A stretch of 64,000 nucleotides of DNA. Origin: CAVOJV01 sp963696325. GTDB taxonomy: Bacteria; Pseudomonadota; Gammaproteobacteria; Competibacterales; Competibacteraceae. Under the pieces are notes generated by a model. It made no database searches. It worked only from the letters and a program-made list of their open reading frames with translations, and was not told where the DNA came from. Below, one piece after another: positions 8,401 through 16,348 of this stretch; the stretch's first letter is position 1, and each line of letters opens with the position of its first letter. The position numbers were made by a program, and so were the translations under genes. The stretch is taken from assembly GCA_963696325.1 (NCBI GenBank), contig CAVOJV010000052.1, forward strand, positions 5,987 through 69,986, in the 5' to 3' direction.

Positions 8401-8777
8401 CCTTTCGCCTCAGCCGCTTTTAGAACCGTCCATTCCTCATCGCTGTAGAGACGCGAGCGGGTCAAGAAACGCTTGCCTTCCGGCCCTTCCAGGGAAAACA
8501 TACCGCCCCGCCCAGGCACCATGTCGATGATAAGCTGGGTGTGTCGCCAGTATTCGAACTGGGCGGCGCCCATGTAGAAGGGGCAGCCACCAATCTCTCC
8601 CAGTAGCACATCTTGGCTACCAAGCCTGAACTCCCCGGCGGGGAAGCACATCGGTGAACTGCCATCGCAGCAACCGCCTGATTGGTGAAACATCAACGGT
8701 CCATACATTAACTTAAGCAGTTCAATCAATGCCAGGGCGGCATCGGTCGCCACTACGCGCGCAACGGATTCTGCCAT
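8397..8777 (-). CDS. DUF779 protein, aldehyde dehydrogenase partner
   Basis: A 126-residue soluble protein of the DUF779 family. It contains the Cys-rich stretch HQSGGCCDGSSPMCFP and the FEYWRHTQLIIDMVPGRG segment. DUF779 genes are repeatedly found beside acetaldehyde-type dehydrogenases; their role is unknown, and the Cys cluster suggests metal or aldehyde handling (inference). It lies 77 bp downstream of the dehydrogenase and is probably co-transcribed from its sigma-54-like promoter. Confidence 0.85.
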   Translation of the reverse strand: MAESVARVVATDAALALIELLKLMYGPLMFHQSGGCCDGSSPMCFPAGEFRLGSQDVLLGEIGGCPFYMGAAQFEYWRHTQLIIDMVPGRGGMFSLEGPEGKRFLTRSRLYSDEEWTVLKAAEAKG

Positions 8778-8854
8778 ACTTGGGCCTCCCTCACGGTAAG
8801 GGGTAGTGGCCTGAGACGGGATTCCCCAGAAGCCTCTGCCCCTACTTGGCAGGC

Positions 8855-10375
8855 TCAGAAGAAGCCTGCCGGCTTGGGGCTGTAGCTCACCAGCAGATTC
8901 TTGGTTTGCTGATAGTGATCCAGCATCATCTTGTGGGTCTCGCGCCCTATGCCGGATTGCTTGTAACCGCCAAAAGCGGCGTGGGCAGGGTATTTGTCAT
9001 AACAATTGGTCCACACTCGGCCCGCCTGCAGACCCCGCCCCATGCGGTAGGCGGTGTTGATGTCGCGGGTCCACACACCTGCACCCAGACCGTAGAGGGT
9101 ATCATTGCCAATAGCCAGCGCGTCTGCCTCGTCTTTAAAGGTGGTGACGGCCAACACCGGCCCGAAGATCTCCTCTTGGAAGATCCGCATCTTGTTGTGA
9201 CCTTTTAGTACGGTCGGCTTGATGTAATAGCCGTGCGCCAACTCTCCTGCGAGTTGATTGCGCTCGCCGCCGGTCAGGCACTGGGCGCCTTCTTGGCGGC
9301 CGATATCGATGTAGCTCAGGATTTTTTCCATCTGCTCACTGGATGCCTGAGCACCTATCATGGTTTCGGTATCCAAGGGATTGCCCTGTTTGATTTGATT
9401 AATGCGCTTTATCGCCATGGCAATAAAATCATCGGCAATCGATTCTTGGACCAGCGCTCGCGATGGGCAGGTGCAAACCTCACCCTGGTTAAAAACGAAA
9501 AACACGAAGCCCTCAACACACTTCTCCAGGAAGTCGTCCTGCTGTCTCAGGACGTCTTCGAAAAAAATATTGGGAGATTTGCCGCCCAGTTCCAGGGTGA
9601 CCGGAATTATGTTCTCGGCGGCATACTGCATGATAAGCCGGCCGGTGGTAGTCTCGCCGGTGAAGGCGATCTTAGCGATACGCTTGTTGGTGGCCAGCGG
9701 TTTACCGGCCTCGAGACCGAAACCGTTAACCACGTTTATTGTGCCAGCCGGTAACAAATCCTGGATCGTTTCTAACAAAACCAGGATCGAGGCCGGAGTT
9801 TGCTCGGCAGGTTTCAACACGACACAGTTACCGGCAGCAAGCGCCGGAGCGAGTTTCCAGACGGCCATCAAGAGCGGGAAGTTCCAGGGGATGATCTGTC
9901 CGACCACGCCAAGCGGTTCATGGAAGTGATACGCCACGGTGTCATGGTCGATCTCGCCGATGGAGCCTTCCTGAGCGCGGATGCAACCGGCGAAGTAGCG
10001 GAATTGATCAACCGCTAGGGGAATATCGGCCGCCAGCGTCTCACGTATCGGTTTGCCGTTGTCCCACGTCTCGGCAAGAGCCAGCATCTCCAGGTTCTGT
10101 TCGATGCGATCGGCGATCTTGAGCAGGATGTTGGAACGATCGGTGGGAGAGGTGCGCCCCCAGGCATCTTTGGCCCTGTGGGCGGCATCCAGGGCCAGTT
10201 CGATATCCGCTGAACTGGCGCGCGGAATTTCGCAGAACACCTGGCCGATGACCGGGGTTACATTCTCGAAGTAGCGTCCTTCGACGGGCGCTATCCATTC
10301 GCCACCGATGAAATTGGCATAGCGCGGTTTAAAGGTAACTTTGGAACCGGATTGTCCAGGTTGAGAATAGATCAT
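8855..10375 (-). CDS. exaC: NAD-dependent (acet)aldehyde dehydrogenase, ExaC/AcoD type
   Basis: A 506-residue ALDH-superfamily enzyme oxidising short aldehydes, probably acetaldehyde, to acids. It has the full family length. Visible are PLGVVGQIIPWNFPLLMA (NAD site), VTLELGGKSPN with the general-base Glu, and NQGEVCTCPSRALVQ with the catalytic Cys. The C-terminal GGYKQSGIGRE segment is typical of the AldB/AcoD/ExaC subgroup. FFVFNQGEV departs slightly from the usual LFALNQGEV but keeps the active site. A sigma-54-type site lies 53 bp upstream and a GAGGAG ribosome site precedes the ATG. The DUF779 gene follows. Confidence 0.93.
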   Translation of the reverse strand: MIYSQPGQSGSKVTFKPRYANFIGGEWIAPVEGRYFENVTPVIGQVFCEIPRASSADIELALDAAHRAKDAWGRTSPTDRSNILLKIADRIEQNLEMLALAETWDNGKPIRETLAADIPLAVDQFRYFAGCIRAQEGSIGEIDHDTVAYHFHEPLGVVGQIIPWNFPLLMAVWKLAPALAAGNCVVLKPAEQTPASILVLLETIQDLLPAGTINVVNGFGLEAGKPLATNKRIAKIAFTGETTTGRLIMQYAAENIIPVTLELGGKSPNIFFEDVLRQQDDFLEKCVEGFVFFVFNQGEVCTCPSRALVQESIADDFIAMAIKRINQIKQGNPLDTETMIGAQASSEQMEKILSYIDIGRQEGAQCLTGGERNQLAGELAHGYYIKPTVLKGHNKMRIFQEEIFGPVLAVTTFKDEADALAIGNDTLYGLGAGVWTRDINTAYRMGRGLQAGRVWTNCYDKYPAHAAFGGYKQSGIGRETHKMMLDHYQQTKNLLVSYSPKPAGFF

Positions 10376-10427
10376 TGCAAGGCTCTCCTCGGTGGTTGTT
10401 TATGTGATTGGCCTGTATGCGCTTATT

Positions 10428-10443
10428 GGCAAAAACTAAGCCA
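10428..10443 (-). promoter_or_regulatory. Putative sigma-54 promoter of the aldehyde dehydrogenase operon
   Basis: On the minus strand the sequence reads TGGCTTAGTTTTTGCC. It has GG at -24 and GC at -12 with exactly 10 bp between, close to TGGCAC-N5-TTGC. Transcription would start near 10417 and give a leader of about 40 nt. Related acoD/exaC genes in other proteobacteria are driven by sigma-54 activators of the AcoR type; no such activator lies in this window. Confidence 0.55.
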
Positions 10444-10838
10444 GTCCCGCTGGGTGTGTGACGTTATCCTTTATTGAATAGGTGCTTAGTGTGAAAACCT
10501 TTTGGGTTGTCCAAGGGATGCACGGAAGTTTGTTCCAGACACTGCTTCCTGAGTGTGAAATAACCGTGACAAGGTCGTGACACGATGACTCTATCTTGAT
10601 ACGTTATTTTTATGTACTTATAGGTCTTATTTTTCTAAAAATACATTATTTGAAAATAATGCATTGATAATCTATTTTCTCGAAACTGTGTAAATCCTAT
10701 TCCATGGGGGCTTGGCGACAACCGCAGGGGACCTATACCGCCTTCAAACTCCATGGATAAATAGCGTCGCAGCCTTTTCACAATTCGACCCGAGCGTGGC
10801 CTATCTTGCCAAGCCGCTCGGGTAAGGGGGATTCTGCT
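10444..10838. promoter_or_regulatory. Divergent intergenic region between exaC and tupA
   Basis: Nearest exaC are repeated TGTGAAA(A/T) words near 10490 and 10555 and a CGTGACA repeat near 10566-10581, possible activator sites. The centre (about 10590-10680) is AT-rich. It holds a candidate tupA promoter (TTGATA, 17 bp, TATAGG near 10594-10622) and a CATTATTT-GA-AAATAATG palindrome at 10644-10661. TCCATGG (10701-10707) is complementary to CCATGGA (10751-10757), which could close a stem in the tupA leader. No known riboswitch is recognised. Confidence 0.4.
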
Positions 10839-11678
10839 ATGTGGTCATCGAGAATTGCGCGCCTTATCGCGCTGTTCGTCGTTAGCTTTTGTGTGGCGAC
10901 TGGCTCGGTAGTCGCCGATGAGCGTTTCATCACTGTGGCCTCGACCACTTCCACCGAAAATTCCGGTTTGTTCGGCTATCTCCTGCCCCTGTTCAAGGCC
11001 AAGACAGGAATTGAAGTGCGCGTGGTCGCGCTGGGGACAGGCCAGGCTATCAAGGTGGCCGAGCAAGGCGACGCCGACGTGCTGTTCGTTCATCACCGGC
11101 CGTCGGAAGAAAAGTTCGTTGCTGGCGGCCAGGGTGTGAAGCGCTTTGAGGTTATGTATAACGATTTCGTCATCGCCGGTCCCAAGACTGACCCAGTCGG
11201 CATTCGGGGGAGCAAGGATCCCGTGGCGGCCATGAAAAAAGTGGCCGAAGCCAAGGCTCCGTTTGCGTCGCGTGCCGACGACAGCGGCACGCACAAGCTG
11301 GAACTGGATCTCTGGAAGACGGCAGGGGTTGACGTTAAGGCGGCCAGCGGCGGCTGGTATCGGGAGACGGGCTCGGGGATGGGCGCGACCTTGAATACGG
11401 CCAGCGGCCTTAACGCGTATGTGCTGACCGACCGGGGAACGTGGATCGGCTTTAAGAACAAAGGCGACCTGGAGATATTGGTAGCAGGTGACCCGCGCCT
11501 GTTCAATCAGTATGGCGTGATCCTGGTGAATCCCACCAAGCACCCGGATGTGAAGGCTAAGGATGGGCAGGCGTTCATTGACTGGCTAATCTCCGACGAG
11601 GGACAAAAAGCAATTGCCTCCTTCAAGGTTGAAGGACAGCAATTGTTCTTCCCAAATGCGAAGAAGACCGGTTCCTGA
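10839..11678 (+). CDS. tupA: Tungstate ABC transporter substrate-binding protein
   Basis: A 279-residue periplasmic binding protein. It has an N-terminal signal peptide (FVVSFCVATGSVVADE, cleavage near residue 27) and the TupA signature STTSTENSGLFGYLLP. ALGTGQAIKVAEQGDADVLF and WYRETGSGMGATLNTA follow. It captures tungstate, or a related oxyanion, for import. The start at 10839 follows a TAAGGGGG ribosome site. No TupB permease or TupC ATPase gene follows; the next gene is on the other strand. The protein is therefore an orphan here and must pair with a transporter elsewhere. Confidence 0.88.
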   Translation: MWSSRIARLIALFVVSFCVATGSVVADERFITVASTTSTENSGLFGYLLPLFKAKTGIEVRVVALGTGQAIKVAEQGDADVLFVHHRPSEEKFVAGGQGVKRFEVMYNDFVIAGPKTDPVGIRGSKDPVAAMKKVAEAKAPFASRADDSGTHKLELDLWKTAGVDVKAASGGWYRETGSGMGATLNTASGLNAYVLTDRGTWIGFKNKGDLEILVAGDPRLFNQYGVILVNPTKHPDVKAKDGQAFIDWLISDEGQKAIASFKVEGQQLFFPNAKKTGS

Positions 11679-11720
11679 GGCTTGACGAAGACTGAACTTA
11701 TCGTCGGTGATGATTGACCG

Positions 11721-12350
11721 TTACGATGACAAGCCCATGGACGAGGTGGCACGGCCCGTGATCATTTCTTCGTAAAACGCCAGCAAAGCCTGGGCCGGCC
11801 CTTCCGCCGTCCACTGGTGCGCATACTTCTGACCCTGTTCGCCCAGGCGTTGGCGTAGATCCGCGTCATCCAGGAGCCGCCTCACCTTGCTGGCAAAGTC
11901 CACCGCATTTTCTTCGGCGACCAGGGCCCCCTGGCCGCCCAGCAGAATATCGCGGGGGCCATGATGGCGGTGGAAACCACCGGCACGCCCAGGCTCATGG
12001 CTTCCAGCAGCACCAGTCCCTGGGTCTCGGTGCGGGAAGCGAACACGCAGGCGCCACCGGCCCGGTAGCAATCCGCCAGGGCACCCTGGCGCGACAGATG
12101 GCCGACGAACAACACATTATTGGCAACGCCCAGACTCCGACCCAGGCGGCGCAGATGCCGTTCGGCCGGCCCTTCGCCGGCGATAATCAGGAGGATATCT
12201 GGATGGCTGCGCTTGAGTTCCCGCACCACCCGCAGCAGGAAGTCGATGTTCTTCTCGAAGGCCACCCGGCCTACAAAGACCACTCGCCGACCTGCTCGCA
12301 GAACTCACAGCCGCCGGAAGCGACCGCCAGTCAATCGCTCGCTTGGCCGG
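11721..12350 (-). pseudogene. Group-4 glycosyltransferase, C-terminal half (broken)
   Basis: The minus-strand sequence encodes the C-terminal Rossmann domain of a GT4 glycosyltransferase: RRVVFVGRVAFEKNIDFLL, IIAGEGPAERHLRRLG, and FASRTETQGLVLLEAMSLG with the E-x7-E type motif. A TGA interrupts it upstream of RRVVF. A one-base deletion near 11958 shifts the frame before PRDILLGGQGALVAEENAV. The N-terminal half of the same kind of enzyme lies at 16349-16537 in the same orientation. The coding end is the stop at 11721. Confidence 0.75.
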
Positions 12351-12416
12351 CCTTTCAGTGCTATATTGTAAATTAATGGTTTTACTATCATATGCTTAAA
12401 GAATCAGGACTTTGTT

Positions 12417-12713
12417 ATGGCCACCTTGCAACAAGTACGTAAGGCGCTTGACGCCATGAATCCCGCTATGGTCGAGGATGTGCGGTTAACTACCGAAGAA
12501 GACGGTCTGTCCATCTCGATTCGATGGCGCCGTCCGGCGGAGCCGCTGCCAGCCATACCGGGCACGGTTTGCCGTAGCGCCGAAGAACGCCGGCGACTCA
12601 TCAGTGAGGGAGAACAGCAGTTCGCTGGCCGGGGTGATGAAGACTCGGAAGCCTGGATCGAGGATATCCGCGCATCTCGTTCCTTCACCAAGCCGAAGAC
12701 CTATGAGTTTTAA
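12417..12713 (+). CDS. Antitoxin-like small protein upstream of a PIN toxin
   Basis: A 98-residue hydrophilic protein. The N-terminal MATLQQVRKALDAMNPAMVEDVRL and the C-terminal FTKPKTYEF are seen; the central part is acidic. It is followed 13 bp later by a VapC-type PIN gene, the usual order for an antitoxin-toxin pair. I do not recognise its fold, and the antitoxin role is inferred from position only. The surrounding sequence to the left is AT-rich and marks a junction with glycosyltransferase sequence near 12350. Confidence 0.55.
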   Translation: MATLQQVRKALDAMNPAMVEDVRLTTEEDGLSISIRWRRPAEPLPAIPGTVCRSAEERRRLISEGEQQFAGRGDEDSEAWIEDIRASRSFTKPKTYEF

Positions 12714-12726
12714 GGGTTGACGGCAG

Positions 12727-13176
12727 ATGCCCTAATTACTGGACACCAATCACTGCATCTATTTTTTGAACGGTCTGGAAAAAGCGCTGGAGAAGCGCTA
12801 GATGCGGGAACAGCAGGTACTCACCCAAGTGCTGGCCTGCACAGACGCCATGATCTATTTTTCCGAAGCCACCCTGGGGGAGCTTTATTACGGCGTGGCC
12901 CGCTCCAAGCGGCAGGCAGAGAATCTTGAAAAGATTGCTTTTCTGAAGCGGATTTTTGCCGCCTTGCCGGTTGATGAACGAGTCTGGCGGCTGTTTGGGG
13001 AGACCCTCGCTCTCCTGAAAGAATGGGGTACACCGATTAGCGAGCGGGATTTGCTCATCGCTTGTACCGCCAAGGCGTATCAATGTCATTTGGTGACCAA
13101 CGATGCTGACTTCTCTATCCTGCCGGAGGGTTTTATTCAGTGTTTCGATTGGACGCTGCCGATTGTCAGCAGGTGA
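12727..13176 (+). pseudogene. VapC-type PIN-domain toxin with two in-frame stops
   Basis: The frame from ATG 12727 reads MP, stop (TAA 12733-12735), then LLDTNHCIYFLNGLEKALEK, stop (TAG 12799-12801), then MREQQVLTQVLA and ISERDLLIACTAKAYQ, LVTNDADFSILP. All PIN acidic positions can be found, but the catalytic Asp of LLDTN lies before the second stop. The open part from 12802 therefore lacks the active-site N-terminus. The toxin is probably dead unless stops are read through. Confidence 0.75.
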
Positions 13177-13220
13177 GATCGTATTCCGGCTATCCGTTCA
13201 GTAGCATCTGGAAATCTATC

Positions 13221-13550
13221 ATGCCCACTCATTTCGACCTCATCATCACCGCCGACGCCCCAAGTCACACCGCCGAGTTCAGCCTGCTTGACGCCCACGG
13301 CTCGCAACTCGCCTATCGCCACACCGATTTCAAAACCATCCCCGTCAGCCGTCAACAGTGTCTATTCGACCTGCGGAATTACCTTCGCCTCTACGGGGAG
13401 GAAGCTAAAGAAACGGCGGCGGTCGCCGGAGATCGGCGTCTGCATCGCCGAGGATGTGCTCGGTCGGGACATTTTCACAAGGCTCTGGGAATCCGAAAGC
13501 CAGCGCACGCTGCGTATCCAGTTGCCGGGCGCCGCCGAGGCGGAAAACCA
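13221..13550 (+). pseudogene. N-terminal fragment of a CHAT-domain-associated protein, frameshifted
   Basis: From ATG 13221 the frame reads THFDLIITADAPSHTAEFSL and QLAYRHTDFKTIPVSR, LFDLRNYLRLYGEE. One extra G near 13427 shifts it to EIGVCIAEDVLGRDIFTRLW and SESQRTLRIQLPGAAEAEN. This is the N-terminal region I associate with CHAT-domain (caspase-like) proteins of filamentous and purple sulfur bacteria. The protease domain itself is absent. The second frame runs directly into RmlA sequence, so the gene is a chimera. Confidence 0.45.
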
Positions 13551-14034
13551 TCTCGCCGCCGCCCGCGAACGGGGTGCGACGGTGTTCGGCTACTACGCCC
13601 GCGATCCGGAGCGCTACGGCGTGGTCAGCTTCGACGTCAGCGGCCGGGCGATGGATATTGAAGAGAAGCCGAAACAGCCCAAGTCCAACTACGCGGTGAC
13701 CGGGCTGTACTTCTACGACAATGACGTGGTCAACGTCGCCAAGACCATCCGTCCCTCGCCGCGCGGCGAGCTGGAAATCACCGATGTCAACAAGGGTTAT
13801 CTGAAGCGCGGCGAACTCAACGTCGAACTGCTGGGGCGCGGCTACGCTTGGCTGGACACCGGCATCCATGAATCGCTGTTGGCGGCGGCGAACTTCATGC
13901 AAGTGGTGGAACAGCGCCAAGGCCTGAAAATTGCCTGCCCGGAGGAAGTGGCCTGCCGCATGGGGTTCATCGACGGCGCGCAATTGACGCGCCTGGCCGG
14001 GCCGCTCGACGCAGCCAGCGCCGCCGTGAACTGA
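13551..14034 (+). pseudogene. rmlA: Glucose-1-phosphate thymidylyltransferase (RmlA), C-terminal fragment
   Basis: RERGATVFGYYARDPERYGVV, EEKPKQPKSNYAVTGLYFYDN, RGELEITDVNKGYLKRGELN and GRGYAWLDTGIHESLLAAAN are textbook RmlA sequence from about residue 118 on. The N-terminal nucleotide-binding part (GGxGTRL) is missing, being replaced in frame by the CHAT fragment. The C-terminus deviates at LTRLAGPL, where SGYGRYLL should follow; a copy of that lost tail lies at 15651-15729. The enzyme would normally make dTDP-glucose for rhamnose synthesis. Confidence 0.85.
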
Positions 14035-14053
14035 ATATTATGAGCAAACAATA

Positions 14054-15646
14054 ATGCATCTTCCGGGTCATTTGAGATCAACCGCCACTCAAAAAACATA
14101 TATTTTATTATTTATCTTGGTTGTTCTTACGACGTTTTGGAGATGTATATTTTTACCATTTATCTCAGATGACTGGGGTTGGTTGGAAGCGTTCTATCAG
14201 CATGAATCTTTTTCTCTAATTTTTTATTTTTTTAATCCAAAAATAAATTTTTTTTATCGCCCAGTTGCTCAAACTTATTTTTTTTTAATGTATAAAATAT
14301 TTGGCGACAATCCGTTACCATTTCATATTCTCGCGCTGCTGATTCATATGTTCAATTCGTTGTTCGTTGCAGCCATTTTCAGCTATCTCACGAAAGATCG
14401 TCTAATCGGTACATTAACGGGCCTCATCTATGCAGTAGCAAGCATCCACCTGGATACTCTTTTATGGGCTGTAGGTATATATGATCTCGGAGCAGCTTTT
14501 TTCTTTTTTATGTCAATTTGGCTATTTATTCAAGAGCGCCACTGGTCATCGGTAGCCTCTTTCTTAATGGCGACTCTTTTTAAAGAGTCTATCGTGATCC
14601 TGCCGTTAATTTTAGCTGGTCTTACTTTTTTTCGTAATCAAAAGATATTGCTTTATGATTTGAGGACTGTTCTGAAAATCCTTCCTTACATGGCGATTTC
14701 GGTTCTGGTTTTTGGCATTAAAATTTTGGCTGACTTATTCTCGACGACACTCCCTTCATCTCATCCCTATGCATTTAGGTTGCTAGGGGTGCATGTTGGT
14801 TTTAACCTTTACAGCTACTTAACCTGGATGTCGCAGTCTTTTATTCCCTTTGATAATGAGCTTCCTATTTTTGGCTTCTTCATTATAATATTAATGGCAG
14901 TCAAATTTAAAATAGCTCAGAAGTGGGAAAAAAGATCCGATTCTTTCTTGGTTCCCTTGTTAATTTCTTGGGTTTTTAGTTGTCTCCTACCTATTTTATT
15001 CCTACCAAATCATACCTACGGGTATTATGCAATCTATGCATTGCCCGCCCTCATCTGTGGAATCTTGATTATCTTAAGAGGTATATTGATTTCCTTTAAT
15101 ATTAACCCATTAAAAATCAGGAAAGTTCTTTCTTTTTTTGGAATATTTGTAATTTGTTTTTCAATTATTCAGAACAATCTGGTTCTCGGACAAGGCTTGA
15201 GGTACAAGACATTTCTCGATGAAACCAGTATCTTGGTTAGGCGCGCAGCTTATGTCGATATAACTCGATCTTTTTTGCTTCACTATCTGCCAGTTTGTCC
15301 TGATAATGCTGCGTTGGTGTTCGATGACGTGGATATTGAAGCATTTAATAAGGATTCGGGGCCACGGGTGTGGTACAGAAACAATACCCTACATGTATAC
15401 GAGCTTCGTAACCTTAGATATGGTTCGAGCGGGTGGTATATTGAGAACACAATGGAGAATCAGGCTGAGGGTTATGCTGGACCTAGCCAAAAAAGAATCT
15501 ATGTCGATCCTGCTAAACTATATGTTTTTCGCTTGACGGAAAATGAAATGCATCTGATTCCTCATGAAGTGTTAAAAGTTATCGCGGCTTCCACTTCCGA
15601 TATCGCTCCTGAAATTGTTGGTCAGGGCGACCAATCGACGCGCTAG
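14054..15646 (+). CDS. AT-rich GT-C-like integral membrane glycosyltransferase candidate
   Basis: A 530-residue protein with about ten to eleven membrane segments and a C-terminal soluble domain (from about residue 395). The first periplasmic loop carries FISDDWGWLEAF, the acidic DD motif expected in GT-C enzymes, and FKESIVILPL resembles the later acidic loop motif. Such enzymes transfer sugars from lipid-phosphate donors. Its codon use is strikingly AT-rich against GC-rich neighbours, which suggests recent transfer. It sits between two copies of the rmlA 3' end. Start ATG 14054 is the first in frame; no strong ribosome site is seen. Confidence 0.65.
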   Translation: MHLPGHLRSTATQKTYILLFILVVLTTFWRCIFLPFISDDWGWLEAFYQHESFSLIFYFFNPKINFFYRPVAQTYFFLMYKIFGDNPLPFHILALLIHMFNSLFVAAIFSYLTKDRLIGTLTGLIYAVASIHLDTLLWAVGIYDLGAAFFFFMSIWLFIQERHWSSVASFLMATLFKESIVILPLILAGLTFFRNQKILLYDLRTVLKILPYMAISVLVFGIKILADLFSTTLPSSHPYAFRLLGVHVGFNLYSYLTWMSQSFIPFDNELPIFGFFIIILMAVKFKIAQKWEKRSDSFLVPLLISWVFSCLLPILFLPNHTYGYYAIYALPALICGILIILRGILISFNINPLKIRKVLSFFGIFVICFSIIQNNLVLGQGLRYKTFLDETSILVRRAAYVDITRSFLLHYLPVCPDNAALVFDDVDIEAFNKDSGPRVWYRNNTLHVYELRNLRYGSSGWYIENTMENQAEGYAGPSQKRIYVDPAKLYVFRLTENEMHLIPHEVLKVIAASTSDIAPEIVGQGDQSTR

Positions 15647-15729
15647 GCCAGCCCAGGCCGCTGGCCAAGAGCGGTTATGGGCGCTATCTGCTGGAACTGC
15701 TGGAGTGGAGGGGTGTACTGCGAACGTGA
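15630..15729 (+). pseudogene. Second copy of the rmlA 3' end
   Basis: The frame to TGA 15727-15729 reads PLAKSGYGRYLLELLEW, the expected C-terminus of RmlA that is missing from the copy ending at 14034. Upstream, CAATCGACGCGCTAGGCC resembles CAATTGACGCGCCTGGCC at about 13980-13998. The membrane-protein gene is therefore flanked by two diverged copies of one rmlA segment. The TGA overlaps the GTG of the rmlC remnant. Confidence 0.65.
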
Positions 15730-15905
15730 TCGCGACGGATTTGCCCGGCGTGCTGCGGCTGGGGCCGAAGGTGTTCGGCGATCCGCGCGGCTTTTTCATG
15801 GAAACCTGGCAGGCGGCGCGTTATAGCGAGGCGGGAATGCCGGAGCGCTTTGTCCAGGACAACCATTCCCGCTCCCGGCGCGGCGTGCTGCGCGGCCTGC
15901 ATAAC
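15726..15905 (+). pseudogene. rmlC: dTDP-4-dehydrorhamnose 3,5-epimerase (RmlC), N-terminal fragment
   Basis: From GTG 15726 the frame reads VIATDLPGVLRLGPKVFGD and RGFFMETWQAARYSEAGMP, FVQDNHSRSRRGVLRGLH. This is the N-terminal third of RmlC, up to just before the catalytic His region. After GLH the sequence jumps to unrelated DNA. The GTGA overlap with the rmlA tail shows the original rmlA-rmlC operon order. Confidence 0.8.
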
Positions 15906-15922
15906 AACTGGTTCAACTGCCG

Positions 15923-16155
15923 TTCACCTTTCGCACGCGCAGTTCGACCGAGAGCCCGGGCGGCACCGGCCAGTTCCTGACCTTCTTCGCCGAGGCCAAG
16001 GTCGCGGTGATGCGTCCGAACCGGCTGAGTGCTCAGATCGGTGGTGACGCCCGCCGTTCGATTTCTATTTCGATGGCGCCAAGATCACCGCCTACGAGCC
16101 GACTCGCAAGCTCTTTGCGGTGGAGGATGTGCCCAAGACACCATTCAAGTTTTAA
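15923..16155 (+). pseudogene. DUF2092-like fragment with frameshift
   Basis: One frame reads FTFRTRSST, then GQFLTFFAEAKVAVMRPNRL and SAQIGGDA. After a shift near 16051 another reads FDFYFDGAKITAYEPTRKLF and AVEDVPKTPFKF to a TAA at 16153-16155. The RPNRL..GD..FYFDGK.LT.Y.P pattern fits the DUF2092 family of periplasmic beta-proteins. Both termini are missing. The assignment is from motif resemblance only. Confidence 0.4.
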
Positions 16156-16348
16156 CCGGACATCAGGGATGCGTCCCCGCCCTCTACCGCTCGCGCCGTC
16201 CCGCCGACACCGCACTTTACCGGGCGGTGCAAAACCAACTGGAGACCTTCCTCGCGCTCTGCCGCGACGATTGGGAAGAAGAGAGCGTCTCGCCCAGGCC
16301 GAACGGGAGCTGCGGCGGTTTCTGGAGTGCGGCCTCCTCGCCTATGGG
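16156..16348 (+). mobile_element. IS91-like transposase N-terminal fragment
   Basis: PALYRSRRPADTALYRAVQNQ and LETFLALCRDDWEE, then after a frameshift AERELRRFLECGLLAYG, match the start of IS91-type transposases (YRPRRP..T.LY..V...LE.F.......V.RE.R.FL.CG.LA.GFAR). The zinc cluster and the HUH catalytic domain are absent. It abuts the glycosyltransferase remnant exactly at about 16348, marking a rearrangement point. Confidence 0.5.

Noticed and set aside
10690..10838. Molybdenum/tungsten cofactor riboswitch upstream of tupA
   Set aside because: Only one pair of complementary arms is seen; the conserved Moco RNA core is not recognisable.
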